DNA of 29,277 bases, taken from the IMG/VR virus record IMGVR_UViG_3300032220_000368, positions 1 through 29,277 of that record, one strand, 5' to 3'. Positions 14,146 to 20,764 of this stretch are shown piece by piece. The notes below the pieces were generated by a model. The model did not search any database and was not told the DNA's origin. It was given only the letters and a program-made list of their open reading frames with translations. The translations under genes and the position numbers were made by a program. Every line of letters starts with the position of its first letter. Position 1 is the first letter of the stretch. This stretch comes from a virus.

Positions 14146-14379
14146 ATGTCAGAAGTAAAAAAAGAATCAATCGGTGCTTGGAAACGTACAACACCAAAGG
14201 GCGAAGTAATTAATTTCACAATAAACGGTCAACGTTATAATATGTGGGTAAATGGTTATAAAGACAAACCTGCGCAACCTGACTTCAAAATATATGAAGA
14301 CAATTACGTTGCACCAACAGATACAAAACCACAGTCTAAACCGGATTTTAAACCATTGTCAGAAGACGATTTATTTTAA
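14146..14379 (+). CDS. Small beta-rich protein with an SSB-like acidic tip
   Basis: This 77-residue protein starts MSEVKKESIGAWKRTTPKGE; longer in-frame sequence upstream lies inside the previous gene and has no comparable start. Residues 9-40 form beta strands (GAWKRTTPKG, VINFTINGQRYNMWVNGYK), like the small DUF736-type/OB-like phage proteins. A flexible Pro- and Lys-rich linker follows, and the protein ends SEDDLF. SSB proteins end in a similar acidic tip with a terminal Phe that recruits partner enzymes. In this recombination module, a minimal single-strand binding protein is plausible but unproven. Confidence 0.6.
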   Translation: MSEVKKESIGAWKRTTPKGEVINFTINGQRYNMWVNGYKDKPAQPDFKIYEDNYVAPTDTKPQSKPDFKPLSEDDLF

Positions 14380-14381
14380 TT

Positions 14382-14813
14382 ATGAATGAAGAACTTAAAA
14401 ACGAATTGGTGCAATGTTATAAAAACAGTTTATCAAGCTTAAAAATGATTCATAAAACGTTAGTAAGTGCGAAAGTTATAACAGAAGATTTTGCAGTTAG
14501 TAAAGGCGCAACAGACATTAAACCGCACAGATTGATTGAATTAGTACAGGATGTATTTGAAGCAGACGTTTTGGCTAAGAACAGGAAACAGGGTACAATC
14601 TTTGCGCGTAAAGCAAGTGCATATATTTTAAGGAAATATACACAATTGTCTTTGAACGAAATTGCACCTTTAATTGGGGTCGGTGACCATACAACAGTTA
14701 TTTACAATATTCAAACTGCTTCAGATTTAATTGACACAGAAGATTGGTACAAAGAAAAAATTGACCAAATTGAAGAAGATATTGAAAGTTTTAATAACTT
14801 TGTAAGGAAATAA
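14382..14813 (+). CDS. DnaA domain-IV-like DNA-binding protein
   Basis: This 143-residue protein carries the DNA-binding signature of bacterial DnaA without the ATPase. Residues 64-110 show AKNRKQGTIFARKASAYILR, then LSLNEIAPLIGV and DHTTVIYNI. In DnaA the DHTTV loop and the arginine-containing helix contact DnaA boxes. The N-terminal 60 residues are helical and unlike DnaA domains I-III. It lies immediately upstream of a Rep-like initiator, so it probably binds the phage origin, or host DnaA boxes, to recruit or divert replication. It could also act as a transcription regulator. Confidence 0.75.
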   Translation: MNEELKNELVQCYKNSLSSLKMIHKTLVSAKVITEDFAVSKGATDIKPHRLIELVQDVFEADVLAKNRKQGTIFARKASAYILRKYTQLSLNEIAPLIGVGDHTTVIYNIQTASDLIDTEDWYKEKIDQIEEDIESFNNFVRK

Positions 14814-14818
14814 GTAAA

Positions 14819-14837
14819 TGCGTTATGCAACAACGCA
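14819..14837 (+). other. Small hairpin upstream of the Rep gene
   Basis: TGCGTT (14819-14824) pairs with AACGCA (14832-14837) around a seven-base loop. It lies between the DnaA-like gene and the terminator-like hairpin at 14852-14906. The two could be parts of one regulated leader. Confidence 0.45.
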
Positions 14838-14851
14838 GTATCAAATATATT

Positions 14852-14906
14852 GGGTCAAGGGTTTTACAGGTAGTTGCATTGCCTGTTTGCCTGCGACCCT
14901 TTTTTT
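14852..14906 (+). terminator. Terminator-like hairpin ending at the Rep start codon
   Basis: GGGTC (14852-14856) pairs with GACCC (14895-14899), with an inner ACAGG/CCTGT stem and then seven T (14900-14906). The Rep ATG is at 14910, three bases after the T run. The outer and inner stems are only five pairs each and are separated by unpaired bases, so strength is uncertain. It may work as an attenuator that limits Rep synthesis. Confidence 0.6.
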
Positions 14907-14909
14907 ATT

Positions 14910-15599
14910 ATGGCAATATTTAGAAAAATACACGTGAGCTTTTGGAAGGACGAATTCATTGAAAGTCTGACACCTGAACAGAAGTTTTTTTATTTGTATT
15001 TAATGACAAATGACCGGACAACGCAATGCGGCATTTATGAAATTACAATAAAACAAATGTGTTATGATACCGGTTACAATGAAGACACAATAAAAAAGCT
15101 AATTGAATTCTTTACAAAATGCGGCAAAATTCAGTATTCTTTGGCAACAAAAGAAATTGCAATGAAGAATTGGCTGAAATATAATGATTCAACTTCACCA
15201 AAGGTAAAATCCTGCATAAACAAAGAACTTATGAAGGTAAAAGATAGAGTATTGATACAGTATGCATACAGTATGGATACACATACGCAAGAAGAAGAAG
15301 AACAAGAAGAAGAAGAAGAACAAGAAAAAGAACAAATTGATAATAAAACTTTGTTTTTAGATAAAATTGAACCTTTTAAGGGTTTATTGGGGGAATCATA
15401 CCAAGAATTTATTGATTATTGGTGCGAATCTTCAAAAAGTGGTAAATTGCGTTACCAAGCAGAAAAATTTTTTGACATAAAACGCCGGGTTAATACTTGG
15501 CTTCAAAACAAATTAAAGTATGGAAATACAAAAAATACTGACCCAACCGCTTCAAGTCGCAAAAGAATGCAAGACTTACAAAATTGGGTTAATAGCTAA
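14910..15599 (+). CDS. Replication initiator, Rep/DnaD-like
   Basis: This 229-residue protein starts MAIFRKIHVSFWKDEFIESL; an upstream start at 14874 (GCATTGCC region) would lie within the terminator hairpin and is rejected. Residues 1-95 form a winged-helix domain (PEQKFFYLYLMTNDRT, YEITIKQMCYDTGYNEDTI, CGKIQYS), as in phage and plasmid initiators. Residues 120-145 are an extreme Glu/Gln-rich linker, and residues 150-229 are helical (YQEFIDYWCESSKSGKLRYQ) like the C-terminal part of DnaD-type proteins. The predicted role is origin binding and helicase loading. The next gene overlaps its end by 80 bases. Confidence 0.7.
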   Translation: MAIFRKIHVSFWKDEFIESLTPEQKFFYLYLMTNDRTTQCGIYEITIKQMCYDTGYNEDTIKKLIEFFTKCGKIQYSLATKEIAMKNWLKYNDSTSPKVKSCINKELMKVKDRVLIQYAYSMDTHTQEEEEQEEEEEQEKEQIDNKTLFLDKIEPFKGLLGESYQEFIDYWCESSKSGKLRYQAEKFFDIKRRVNTWLQNKLKYGNTKNTDPTASSRKRMQDLQNWVNS

Positions 15600-16263
15600 C
15601 GAAGACCTGCCAATTGTTGAAGCTTTTAAAGGCGACAAATTAAACTTGGCTTCACCTGTAATTATAAGGGAAAATTTAGCCTATATTTTTACATTAATAG
15701 GTTTAACCCGTTTACCGGACAAAATGGAATTGGAAGTTATTGAAGACTATATTCGTACAACATATCCGTATTTTACGGTGCAGGAAATGCGAATAGCTTT
15801 TAAAATGGCAGTTCAAGGTCGTTTTGAGTGCAATACAGACCACTACGAAAAGTTTTCACCAAAGTATATATCCCAAATAATGAACGCCTACAAAGCCAAA
15901 GCAAACGAAATACGCAAGAATTTACCGCCGCCACCTGAAACACCTGTGAAACAATTAACAGACGAAGAAATTGTTGAATTTACAAAAAACGATTGGCTGA
16001 CAGGTAAGCGTCAAGACTTTAACCGGGTTTTTAATGCTGACAAAGTATTTTCAATCCTTTTAAGACAGGGAAAATTAAAATTTACACCCGAACAGATATT
16101 GGAAACAATTAAAGTTGTACGTGAAGACAATTTATACAGACTTAACCGGTTGAATCCATTGGAAGCCAAAGAGTTTACCAAAAGGGTTAAAAACGAAGAC
16201 TTTATTGAATCACAATGTAAAAAATTAGCATTAGTTAAATATTTTGAAAATTTATCAAATTAA
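15520..16263 (+). CDS. Replication-module protein of unknown function
   Basis: This 247-residue protein begins inside the Rep gene; the next in-frame Met is some 75 codons later, so the 80-base overlap is likely real. Residues 60-120 contain LEVIEDYIRTTYPYFTVQEM, FKMAVQGRFECNTDHYEKFS and PKYISQIMNAYKAKANE, a pattern I have seen in Bacteroidetes phages next to initiators. A Pro-rich hinge PPPPETPVK follows, and then a second helical domain. No Walker motif is present, so it is not a helicase. A helicase loader or primosome adaptor is a possible role. Confidence 0.65.
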   Translation: MEIQKILTQPLQVAKECKTYKIGLIANEDLPIVEAFKGDKLNLASPVIIRENLAYIFTLIGLTRLPDKMELEVIEDYIRTTYPYFTVQEMRIAFKMAVQGRFECNTDHYEKFSPKYISQIMNAYKAKANEIRKNLPPPPETPVKQLTDEEIVEFTKNDWLTGKRQDFNRVFNADKVFSILLRQGKLKFTPEQILETIKVVREDNLYRLNRLNPLEAKEFTKRVKNEDFIESQCKKLALVKYFENLSN

Positions 16264-16444
16264 ATATACGCACTACGGAACTTTGAAATATTGTTATACA
16301 GACAATTTTATTGACTTTTATGCCAATTATCCTGAAGTCAAAACAAAAGAAAATAGGTTATTATTTACAAAACAATTTTATGAAAAAGTGCAACAGGTGC
16401 AAAAAGAACTTGGATTGGGACAAATTCAGGAAGGACAGACGTAA
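16244..16444 (+). CDS. Possible small protein with TTG start
   Basis: A 66-codon frame opens at TTG 16244, 12 bases after an in-frame stop (16232-16234), with no ATG before the conserved-looking part. The protein (IYQIKYTHYGTLKYCYTDNF, DFYANYPEVKTKENRLLFT) has natural composition and codon use, and it fills the space between two genes. It overlaps the end of the previous gene by 20 bases and the next by 65. The TTG start is unusual, and it may be a degraded gene. Confidence 0.4.
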   Translation: MKIYQIKYTHYGTLKYCYTDNFIDFYANYPEVKTKENRLLFTKQFYEKVQQVQKELGLGQIQEGQT

Positions 16445-16541
16445 CCTTGACGGGTATTATGGTTATTGCAGAATATGCAGTAAAGAAAAAACCGAAATAT
16501 ATAAAAACAAAATTAAAGAAGGTACAATAAAAGCATTTTAA
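16380..16541 (+). CDS. Small Cys4 zinc-finger protein
   Basis: This 53-residue protein begins MKKCNRCKKNLDWDKFRKDR and has two CxxC knuckles, C4/C7 and C30/C33, separated by a DKFRKDRRNLDGYYGYC segment. This matches the short zinc-binding proteins, or N-terminal fragments of endonuclease VII-like proteins, common in phages. The rest is basic. It probably binds nucleic acid. It ends directly at the start of the VRR-type nuclease gene. The ATG at 16380 is preferred over a TTG at 16311, which would add 23 residues unlike the family. Confidence 0.7.
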   Translation: MKKCNRCKKNLDWDKFRKDRRNLDGYYGYCRICSKEKTEIYKNKIKEGTIKAF

Positions 16542-16856
16542 ATGGATATATCCGCAAACGACCTTACAAAATGGGCTAAGACAAACCTTGAATTAATTGG
16601 TTGGCGTTTAAATAGGGTTAACAATATACCATTTGCAAAACGAAAAGGTACAGTTCAAAAAGGTTGGGCGGACTTACAAGGTTATACTGAAAAAGGTGTT
16701 TATGTAGCGGTTGAAGTTAAAAAGATAGGTGACAAATTAAGCAAAGAACAAAGGGAACGATTAAAAGATATTTTTGAATGTGGGGGGATTGTCTATATTT
16801 GTACTGAAGTAGAAAACAAACCTGCTTTAATTGAATGGTCAAAAATAAAATTTTAG
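16542..16856 (+). CDS. VRR-NUC-like nuclease (PD-(D/E)XK fold)
   Basis: This 104-residue protein has a compact restriction-endonuclease-like core: GWADLQGY with D44, then YVAVEVKK with E58 and K60, and a helix with LSKEQRERLKDI. This D-ExK layout and the small size match VRR-NUC and Holliday-junction-resolvase-type nucleases of phages. The likely job is resolving branched DNA before packaging. It begins on the base after the zinc-finger gene and overlaps the sigma-like gene by 22 bases. Confidence 0.8.
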   Translation: MDISANDLTKWAKTNLELIGWRLNRVNNIPFAKRKGTVQKGWADLQGYTEKGVYVAVEVKKIGDKLSKEQRERLKDIFECGGIVYICTEVENKPALIEWSKIKF

Positions 16857-17335
16857 CTGAATTTTGGGACTTAAAAGAAGTCAACGAAGCATTTGGTAAA
16901 ATGCAACCTGAAGAATTGCGGTATGACCTGAAGGCAGAAGTTTTTTTAGTTCTTTGTGAAATGGACGAACAGAAGTTAATTGGACTGTATGAACGAAACG
17001 AATTAAGATTTTATATTGTGCGAACAATGTTGAATATGATTAAAAGTGACAGAAGTACATTTTATAAAAATTACCGCAACCATATTGAATTTGTTGCGTC
17101 TGATTTGAACAGGGAAATTAAACGTATTAATGACGAACCAACTGATTTGATTGATAAATTGGAAAAGAATTTGGAAGGTTTACATTGGTACAATAAGGAA
17201 ATATTAAAACTATATGCAATTGATTTTAAAAAGAATGCAAAAGAACTAAGCAGAAAAACAGGCATTCCATATATGTCAATTGTCAGAACTATAAATAAAA
17301 CCAAAAAACAAATGAAACAAAACATACGCAAATGA
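16835..17335 (+). CDS. Sigma-factor-like regulator
   Basis: This 166-residue protein has two parts like a small sigma-70/ECF factor. Residues 27-70 (LRYDLKAEVFLVLCEMDEQK, RNELRFYIVRTMLNMI) resemble sigma region 2, and KSDRSTFYKNYR follows. Residues 118-160 (WYNKEILKLYAIDF, AKELSRKTGIPYMSIVRTIN) look like the region 4 helix-turn-helix. This family is common in Bacteroidetes phages. It may direct host RNA polymerase to later phage promoters. Position at the end of the replication genes suits a middle-to-late switch. Regulation of terminase or tail genes is inferred. Confidence 0.65.
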   Translation: MVKNKILAEFWDLKEVNEAFGKMQPEELRYDLKAEVFLVLCEMDEQKLIGLYERNELRFYIVRTMLNMIKSDRSTFYKNYRNHIEFVASDLNREIKRINDEPTDLIDKLEKNLEGLHWYNKEILKLYAIDFKKNAKELSRKTGIPYMSIVRTINKTKKQMKQNIRK

Positions 17336-17571
17336 TTTTATCAATTTTAACCGCAGTCTGTGCATCACTATTTATTAACGATATACATAACCTTCCCTTT
17401 AAATGGAAAGCGAATTTCAAGCCATTTAATTGCGGAAGTTGCTTGGCTGCGTGGCTTGCACCAATACACTATTTCGCACCTGAATTGATACAAAATATTA
17501 CTTCGTGCATATTTATTGCCGGATTTTTAGCACCTGTTGTTTCAAAATTAATATGGAATTTATGGAAATAA
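17332..17571 (+). CDS. Small membrane protein with CGSC motif
   Basis: This 79-residue protein overlaps the preceding stop (ATGA). Hydrophobic segments lie at about 2-14, 38-49 and 55-77. Between the first two is FNCGSCLAAW with C34 and C37, a CxxC motif placed at a membrane edge. Small proteins with PFNCGxCLA are familiar from Bacteroidetes phages, function unknown. The CxxC could be redox-active or bind metal. Confidence 0.65.
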   Translation: MILSILTAVCASLFINDIHNLPFKWKANFKPFNCGSCLAAWLAPIHYFAPELIQNITSCIFIAGFLAPVVSKLIWNLWK

Positions 17572-17888
17572 AACAAGAACACCGCGACTTTTTAGACGCT
17601 AATATTAACAATTACGAAAGCGCGCAAAATGGATATATCCGAAATTTGGATTTACCCGAACTACAAATGTACGAACACATTTACCGTTTATATTTAGACC
17701 CTAATTTTTTATTGTCTGTTTGGTGCGGCGCTTGTAAGTTTGATATGATTATGCGTTTATACAATTGGTATGTGACGCAACCTAAACAAGTTGAACCTAA
17801 ACCAATACGTGAACAATTTGAAACAGTTGTAAATGCAATTGAAAAAGAAATAAAGAAACGCGGACGTAAACCCAAAGCAAATGGCTAA
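17562..17888 (+). CDS. Conserved-looking protein of unknown function
   Basis: I place the start at ATG 17562 (MEIKQEHRDFLDANI); ATG 17553 would add MEF, and both overlap the previous gene (10 or 19 bases). The 108-residue protein has LQMYEHIYRLYLDPNF and VWCGACKFDMIMRLYNWY with a CxxC-like CGAC, then a basic tail ending KKRGRKPKANG. Proteins with WCgaC-x-D-M-LY patterns are widespread in Bacteroidetes phages, but their job is unknown to me. The basic RGRKPK tail suggests nucleic acid contact. Confidence 0.65.
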   Translation: MEIKQEHRDFLDANINNYESAQNGYIRNLDLPELQMYEHIYRLYLDPNFLLSVWCGACKFDMIMRLYNWYVTQPKQVEPKPIREQFETVVNAIEKEIKKRGRKPKANG

Positions 17889-18363
17889 TTTTATACACCC
17901 AACCGCCATAATTGGCGACAACGTTATTTTAGGCGACAACAACTACATTGGCGCTTTTTGTATTATTGGCGACCCCGCAGAACACAAAAAATATTGGGGT
18001 CAAGAAAAAGGCAAAGTAATTATTGGCAACAATAACATTGTTACCGGATTGGTTACAATTGACGCCGGAACTGAAGTGCCAACCATTATTGAAGACGGTT
18101 GTTTTATTATGAAACACGCGCATATCGGTCACGATTGCCGAATAATGAATAATGTAACAATAAGCTGCGGCGCAAAGATTGGGGGTCATTCAATTATTGG
18201 TGAAGGTTCAAACATTGGACTGAACGCAGTATTACATCAATTCAGTATAATAAAAAAAGGTTGTATGATTGGCGCAAGTGCTTTTTTTAAAGGTGAATCA
18301 GAACCCGAAATGAAATATGCCGGTGTGCCTTCGCGCAAACTTGGTTCAAATATAAGAAAATGA
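17881..18363 (+). CDS. LpxA-like acyltransferase (left-handed beta-helix)
   Basis: This 160-residue protein consists of hexapeptide repeats (IGDNVILGDNNYIGAFCIIG and others). It lines up with LpxA, the UDP-GlcNAc O-acyltransferase of lipid A synthesis: HIGHDC gives H81 and H84, GGH gives H103, and VLHQF gives H119. The spacings (3, 19 and 16) are the same as H122, H125, H144 and H160 in E. coli LpxA as I recall them, so the catalytic His is present. LpxA is about 262 residues; this one is missing about two N-terminal coils and the C-terminal helical domain, ending YAGVPSRKLGSNIRK. Substrate is unknown: a UDP-sugar acyl transfer altering host surface glycans is most likely. It overlaps neighbours on both sides. 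Confidence 0.85.
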   Translation: MANFIHPTAIIGDNVILGDNNYIGAFCIIGDPAEHKKYWGQEKGKVIIGNNNIVTGLVTIDAGTEVPTIIEDGCFIMKHAHIGHDCRIMNNVTISCGAKIGGHSIIGEGSNIGLNAVLHQFSIIKKGCMIGASAFFKGESEPEMKYAGVPSRKLGSNIRK

Positions 18364-19049
18364 ATATAGCCGTAATTTTACTAAACCTAAACAGAAACCA
18401 TTTGGCAAAACGCGTTGTTGACCAAAATTTTAAAAATGCGGGACACAATGCGGATTGTTTTTTGGTTGACAATGGCAGCGACGAAGTGCCGTATGACATT
18501 TACAATTGGACAAATTGCAATGTTTCAACAAAGAAACGGGGTATTGCCGCAGGTGTTAATGCCGGCTTAAATATGACACGCGCATACGACGGGGTATGTA
18601 TATTAGCAAATGACATTCTTTTACCTGATAATTGGTTGTCAAATTGGGTTATGTTTGCTAAACGTGTGTCAAAAACAGGCATTATTGGAATACATTGTGT
18701 TGAAGATTTGCCGCCATTGGTTGACGGAATACATAAAGTACATACACCATTTGGTGACAATTACCTTACAAGGGAACTAATTGATACAATTGGCGGTTAC
18801 AATACAGAATACGACCCTTATGGAATGCAAGACCGCGATTATGCGGAACGCGCAACGATTGCCGGATTTACAAATTATTACATACCTGATTTACGTTCTG
18901 AACATATTGGACACGACGTCGGAAACAATACAGAATATCGTCAAATGAAGGACGAAAGTTTACAACGCGCACAGGCAGTTTGGGAAAAATACCAACCAAT
19001 TTATCACGAACAAAAAAACCTATATGCGCATTTTAGCAATAACAAGTAA
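18360..19049 (+). CDS. Family-2-type glycosyltransferase
   Basis: This 229-residue GT-A enzyme starts MNIAVILLNLNRNHLAKRVV. Conserved parts are FLVDNGS (34-40, nucleotide-sugar binding), GIAAGVNAGL (61-70), an NDI motif at 84-86 in place of DxD, and YGMQDRDYAERA (154-165), which supplies the acidic catalytic residue of inverting family-2 enzymes. It has no membrane segments. It overlaps the acyltransferase (ATGA) and the next transferase (26 bases). The cassette probably modifies host lipopolysaccharide or another surface polymer during infection; glycosylation of virion proteins or DNA is possible. Confidence 0.8.
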   Translation: MNIAVILLNLNRNHLAKRVVDQNFKNAGHNADCFLVDNGSDEVPYDIYNWTNCNVSTKKRGIAAGVNAGLNMTRAYDGVCILANDILLPDNWLSNWVMFAKRVSKTGIIGIHCVEDLPPLVDGIHKVHTPFGDNYLTRELIDTIGGYNTEYDPYGMQDRDYAERATIAGFTNYYIPDLRSEHIGHDVGNNTEYRQMKDESLQRAQAVWEKYQPIYHEQKNLYAHFSNNK

Positions 19050-20031
19050 CAAAAGCGGTGTTGGTTATCATAGAATCATAATGCCAATAGTCAATATGCA
19101 AAAAGATTATTGTTTAATGACTGATACAATAAGCGAAGAAACATTTGAAGGAAATTACGATATTGTCGTTATGAATAGAATGTTGGCTAATATAACACCT
19201 GAACAAATGGACGCTTGGCGTACAAAGTACGGTTTTAAATTAGTTGTTGACAATGACGATTATTGGTATTTAGACCCTTCGCACATTTTACACGAACGAT
19301 ATGTTTTAAATAATATTAGTCAGCAAATTATTGGTTGGCTACGAATTGCCGACCTTTGCACAGTTACGCACGAACGATTGGCTGAAGAAGTAAAGCCATA
19401 TAATTCAAATATTGAAATTGTGCCAAACGCCTTACCATTCGGTGAAGAACAGTTTAAGGATTTTAAAAAGGATTCAGACCTTGTTCGTTTATTTTGGTCA
19501 GGTTCGGGAACGCACGGCAAAGACTTGGAAATATTACGTAACCCAATGAAGCGTATTAATTTTCCTGTACGTACAGTTATTGCAGGATTCAATGAAGGCG
19601 AAAAGCCAATTTGGGACGGAATGATTTGCGCATTTACAAACGGATTGAAACTAAACCCAACTATTTACAATTATAATGCAGTTACCGAATATATGGCGGC
19701 TTATTGCGATTCAGATATTTCATTAATACCTTTAATTGATTCAAAGTTTAATTCAATGAAGTCTAATTTGAAGGTACTTGAAACCGCATCAAAGAAAAAC
19801 CCCGCCATTGTCAGTAACGTACACCCGTACAAAGGATTTTATCCCGCCTGTCACGTCAATAGCCAAAAGGATTGGTACTATTGGATAAAACTATTAACCA
19901 AAGACCCTGACGCCCGTAAAAGCTACGGAAACGCTTTATACGAGTATTGCAATAAGAACTTCAATTTACACGAAGTAAATAAACACCGATTCGCTATTTA
20001 TAAAAAACTAATAGGCAATGCCGGTAATTAA
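19024..20031 (+). CDS. GT-B-type glycosyltransferase (GT4-like)
   Basis: This 335-residue protein starts MRILAITSNKSGVGYHRIIM, a nucleotide-binding first strand with a G-GYHR loop. The second Rossmann half has VPNALPF, LFWSGSGTHGKDLEIL and SMKSNLKVLETASKKNPAIV, where the E of LKVLE is the conserved donor-binding acid of retaining GT4-type enzymes. The VVDNDDYWYLDP segment is typical of glycosyltransferases carried by phages and polysaccharide loci. It shares 26 bases with the GT2 gene and 14 with the HAD gene. The acceptor is unknown. Confidence 0.8.
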   Translation: MRILAITSNKSGVGYHRIIMPIVNMQKDYCLMTDTISEETFEGNYDIVVMNRMLANITPEQMDAWRTKYGFKLVVDNDDYWYLDPSHILHERYVLNNISQQIIGWLRIADLCTVTHERLAEEVKPYNSNIEIVPNALPFGEEQFKDFKKDSDLVRLFWSGSGTHGKDLEILRNPMKRINFPVRTVIAGFNEGEKPIWDGMICAFTNGLKLNPTIYNYNAVTEYMAAYCDSDISLIPLIDSKFNSMKSNLKVLETASKKNPAIVSNVHPYKGFYPACHVNSQKDWYYWIKLLTKDPDARKSYGNALYEYCNKNFNLHEVNKHRFAIYKKLIGNAGN

Positions 20032-20764
20032 ATGTTCAAACGGGAAATACAGAATTGGGTCAGGCGCTTGCATATATGACACCGAAGAAAAGGCAACAAA
20101 AGTTTGGCAGGCAATATTAGCTTCAGGCGCTTACGCTGCGGATTTAAACAAAGTTAGTTTTGATTTTGACGATACTTTAACGACTGAAAAAGGTTTTAAC
20201 AAAGCAAAAGAACTAATTGCAGAAGGTAAAACAGTTTACATAGTTACACGAAGACAACAAAGCGCAAGTGAAGAAGTTTACAAAGTTGCTGACGAATTAG
20301 GCATTCCAAAAAGCAGGGTTAAATTCACAAATGGTTCTTATAAATGGGAAACCATTAAACACTACGGAATTGGTACACACTACGACAACAATTCACGTGA
20401 AATAGAATTAATTAATTCTAAAACGACTGCAAAGGGTGTAAAATTCGCGTTTCAGGATTCATATACAGATTATCCCGAAGCAGCGACAAACAACGCTAAA
20501 AAGGCTTTAAATTACGCAGAAACGAATGGTTGGGGTGATTGTGGCACACCTGTTGGAAAAGCAAGGGCAAACCAATTAGCAAACAAAGAACCAATTTCAC
20601 GCGATACAATTGCAAGAATGGCGTCTTTTAAAAGACACCAACAATATAAAAACGTACCTTACGAACAAGGTTGCGGCGGTTTAATGTGGGACGCTTGGGG
20701 TGGCGACGAAGGTGTTGAATGGGCGATTCGTAAGCTTAAACAAATAGATGAAGAAACACACTAA
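20018..20764 (+). CDS. HAD phosphatase domain inside a phage head-type fusion protein
   Basis: This 248-residue protein has three parts. Residues 1-35 (KCSNGKYRIGSGACIY, then EEKATKVWQAIL) form a small Cys-containing module often seen at the ends of phage head proteins. Residues 45-145 are a HAD hydrolase: DFDDT (D49, D51), VTRR with T77, K102 or K109, and HYDNN (D123). Residues 152-245 (YPEAATNNAKKALNYAE, CGTPVGKARANQLANKEPIS, MWDAWGGDEGVEWA) match a domain I know from prohead or minor head proteins. The gene precedes HNH, TerS and TerL genes. Phosphatase activity acting on nucleic acid ends or nucleotides during packaging is possible. Domain identity is from pattern memory. Confidence 0.7.
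   Translation: MPVIKCSNGKYRIGSGACIYDTEEKATKVWQAILASGAYAADLNKVSFDFDDTLTTEKGFNKAKELIAEGKTVYIVTRRQQSASEEVYKVADELGIPKSRVKFTNGSYKWETIKHYGIGTHYDNNSREIELINSKTTAKGVKFAFQDSYTDYPEAATNNAKKALNYAETNGWGDCGTPVGKARANQLANKEPISRDTIARMASFKRHQQYKNVPYEQGCGGLMWDAWGGDEGVEWAIRKLKQIDEETH

Noticed and set aside
14852-14906. tRNA gene
   Set aside because: Paired ends and internal hairpin recall a tRNA, but there is no T-arm GTTC motif, no anticodon arm and no room for four arms.
14874-14909. Earlier start for the Rep-like protein
   Set aside because: This would begin inside a terminator-like hairpin and add a Cys- and Phe-rich stretch unlike the family; ATG at 14910 gives MAIFRKIHVSFWKDEF.
15290-15345. GAA-rich repeat in the Rep gene as a functional DNA repeat
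   Set aside because: It encodes a Glu/Gln linker and keeps the frame; no sign of a separate role beyond possible length variation.
16311-16379. N-terminal extension of the zinc-finger protein from TTG
   Set aside because: The extension does not resemble the family; ATG at 16380 puts the first CxxC at the usual place.
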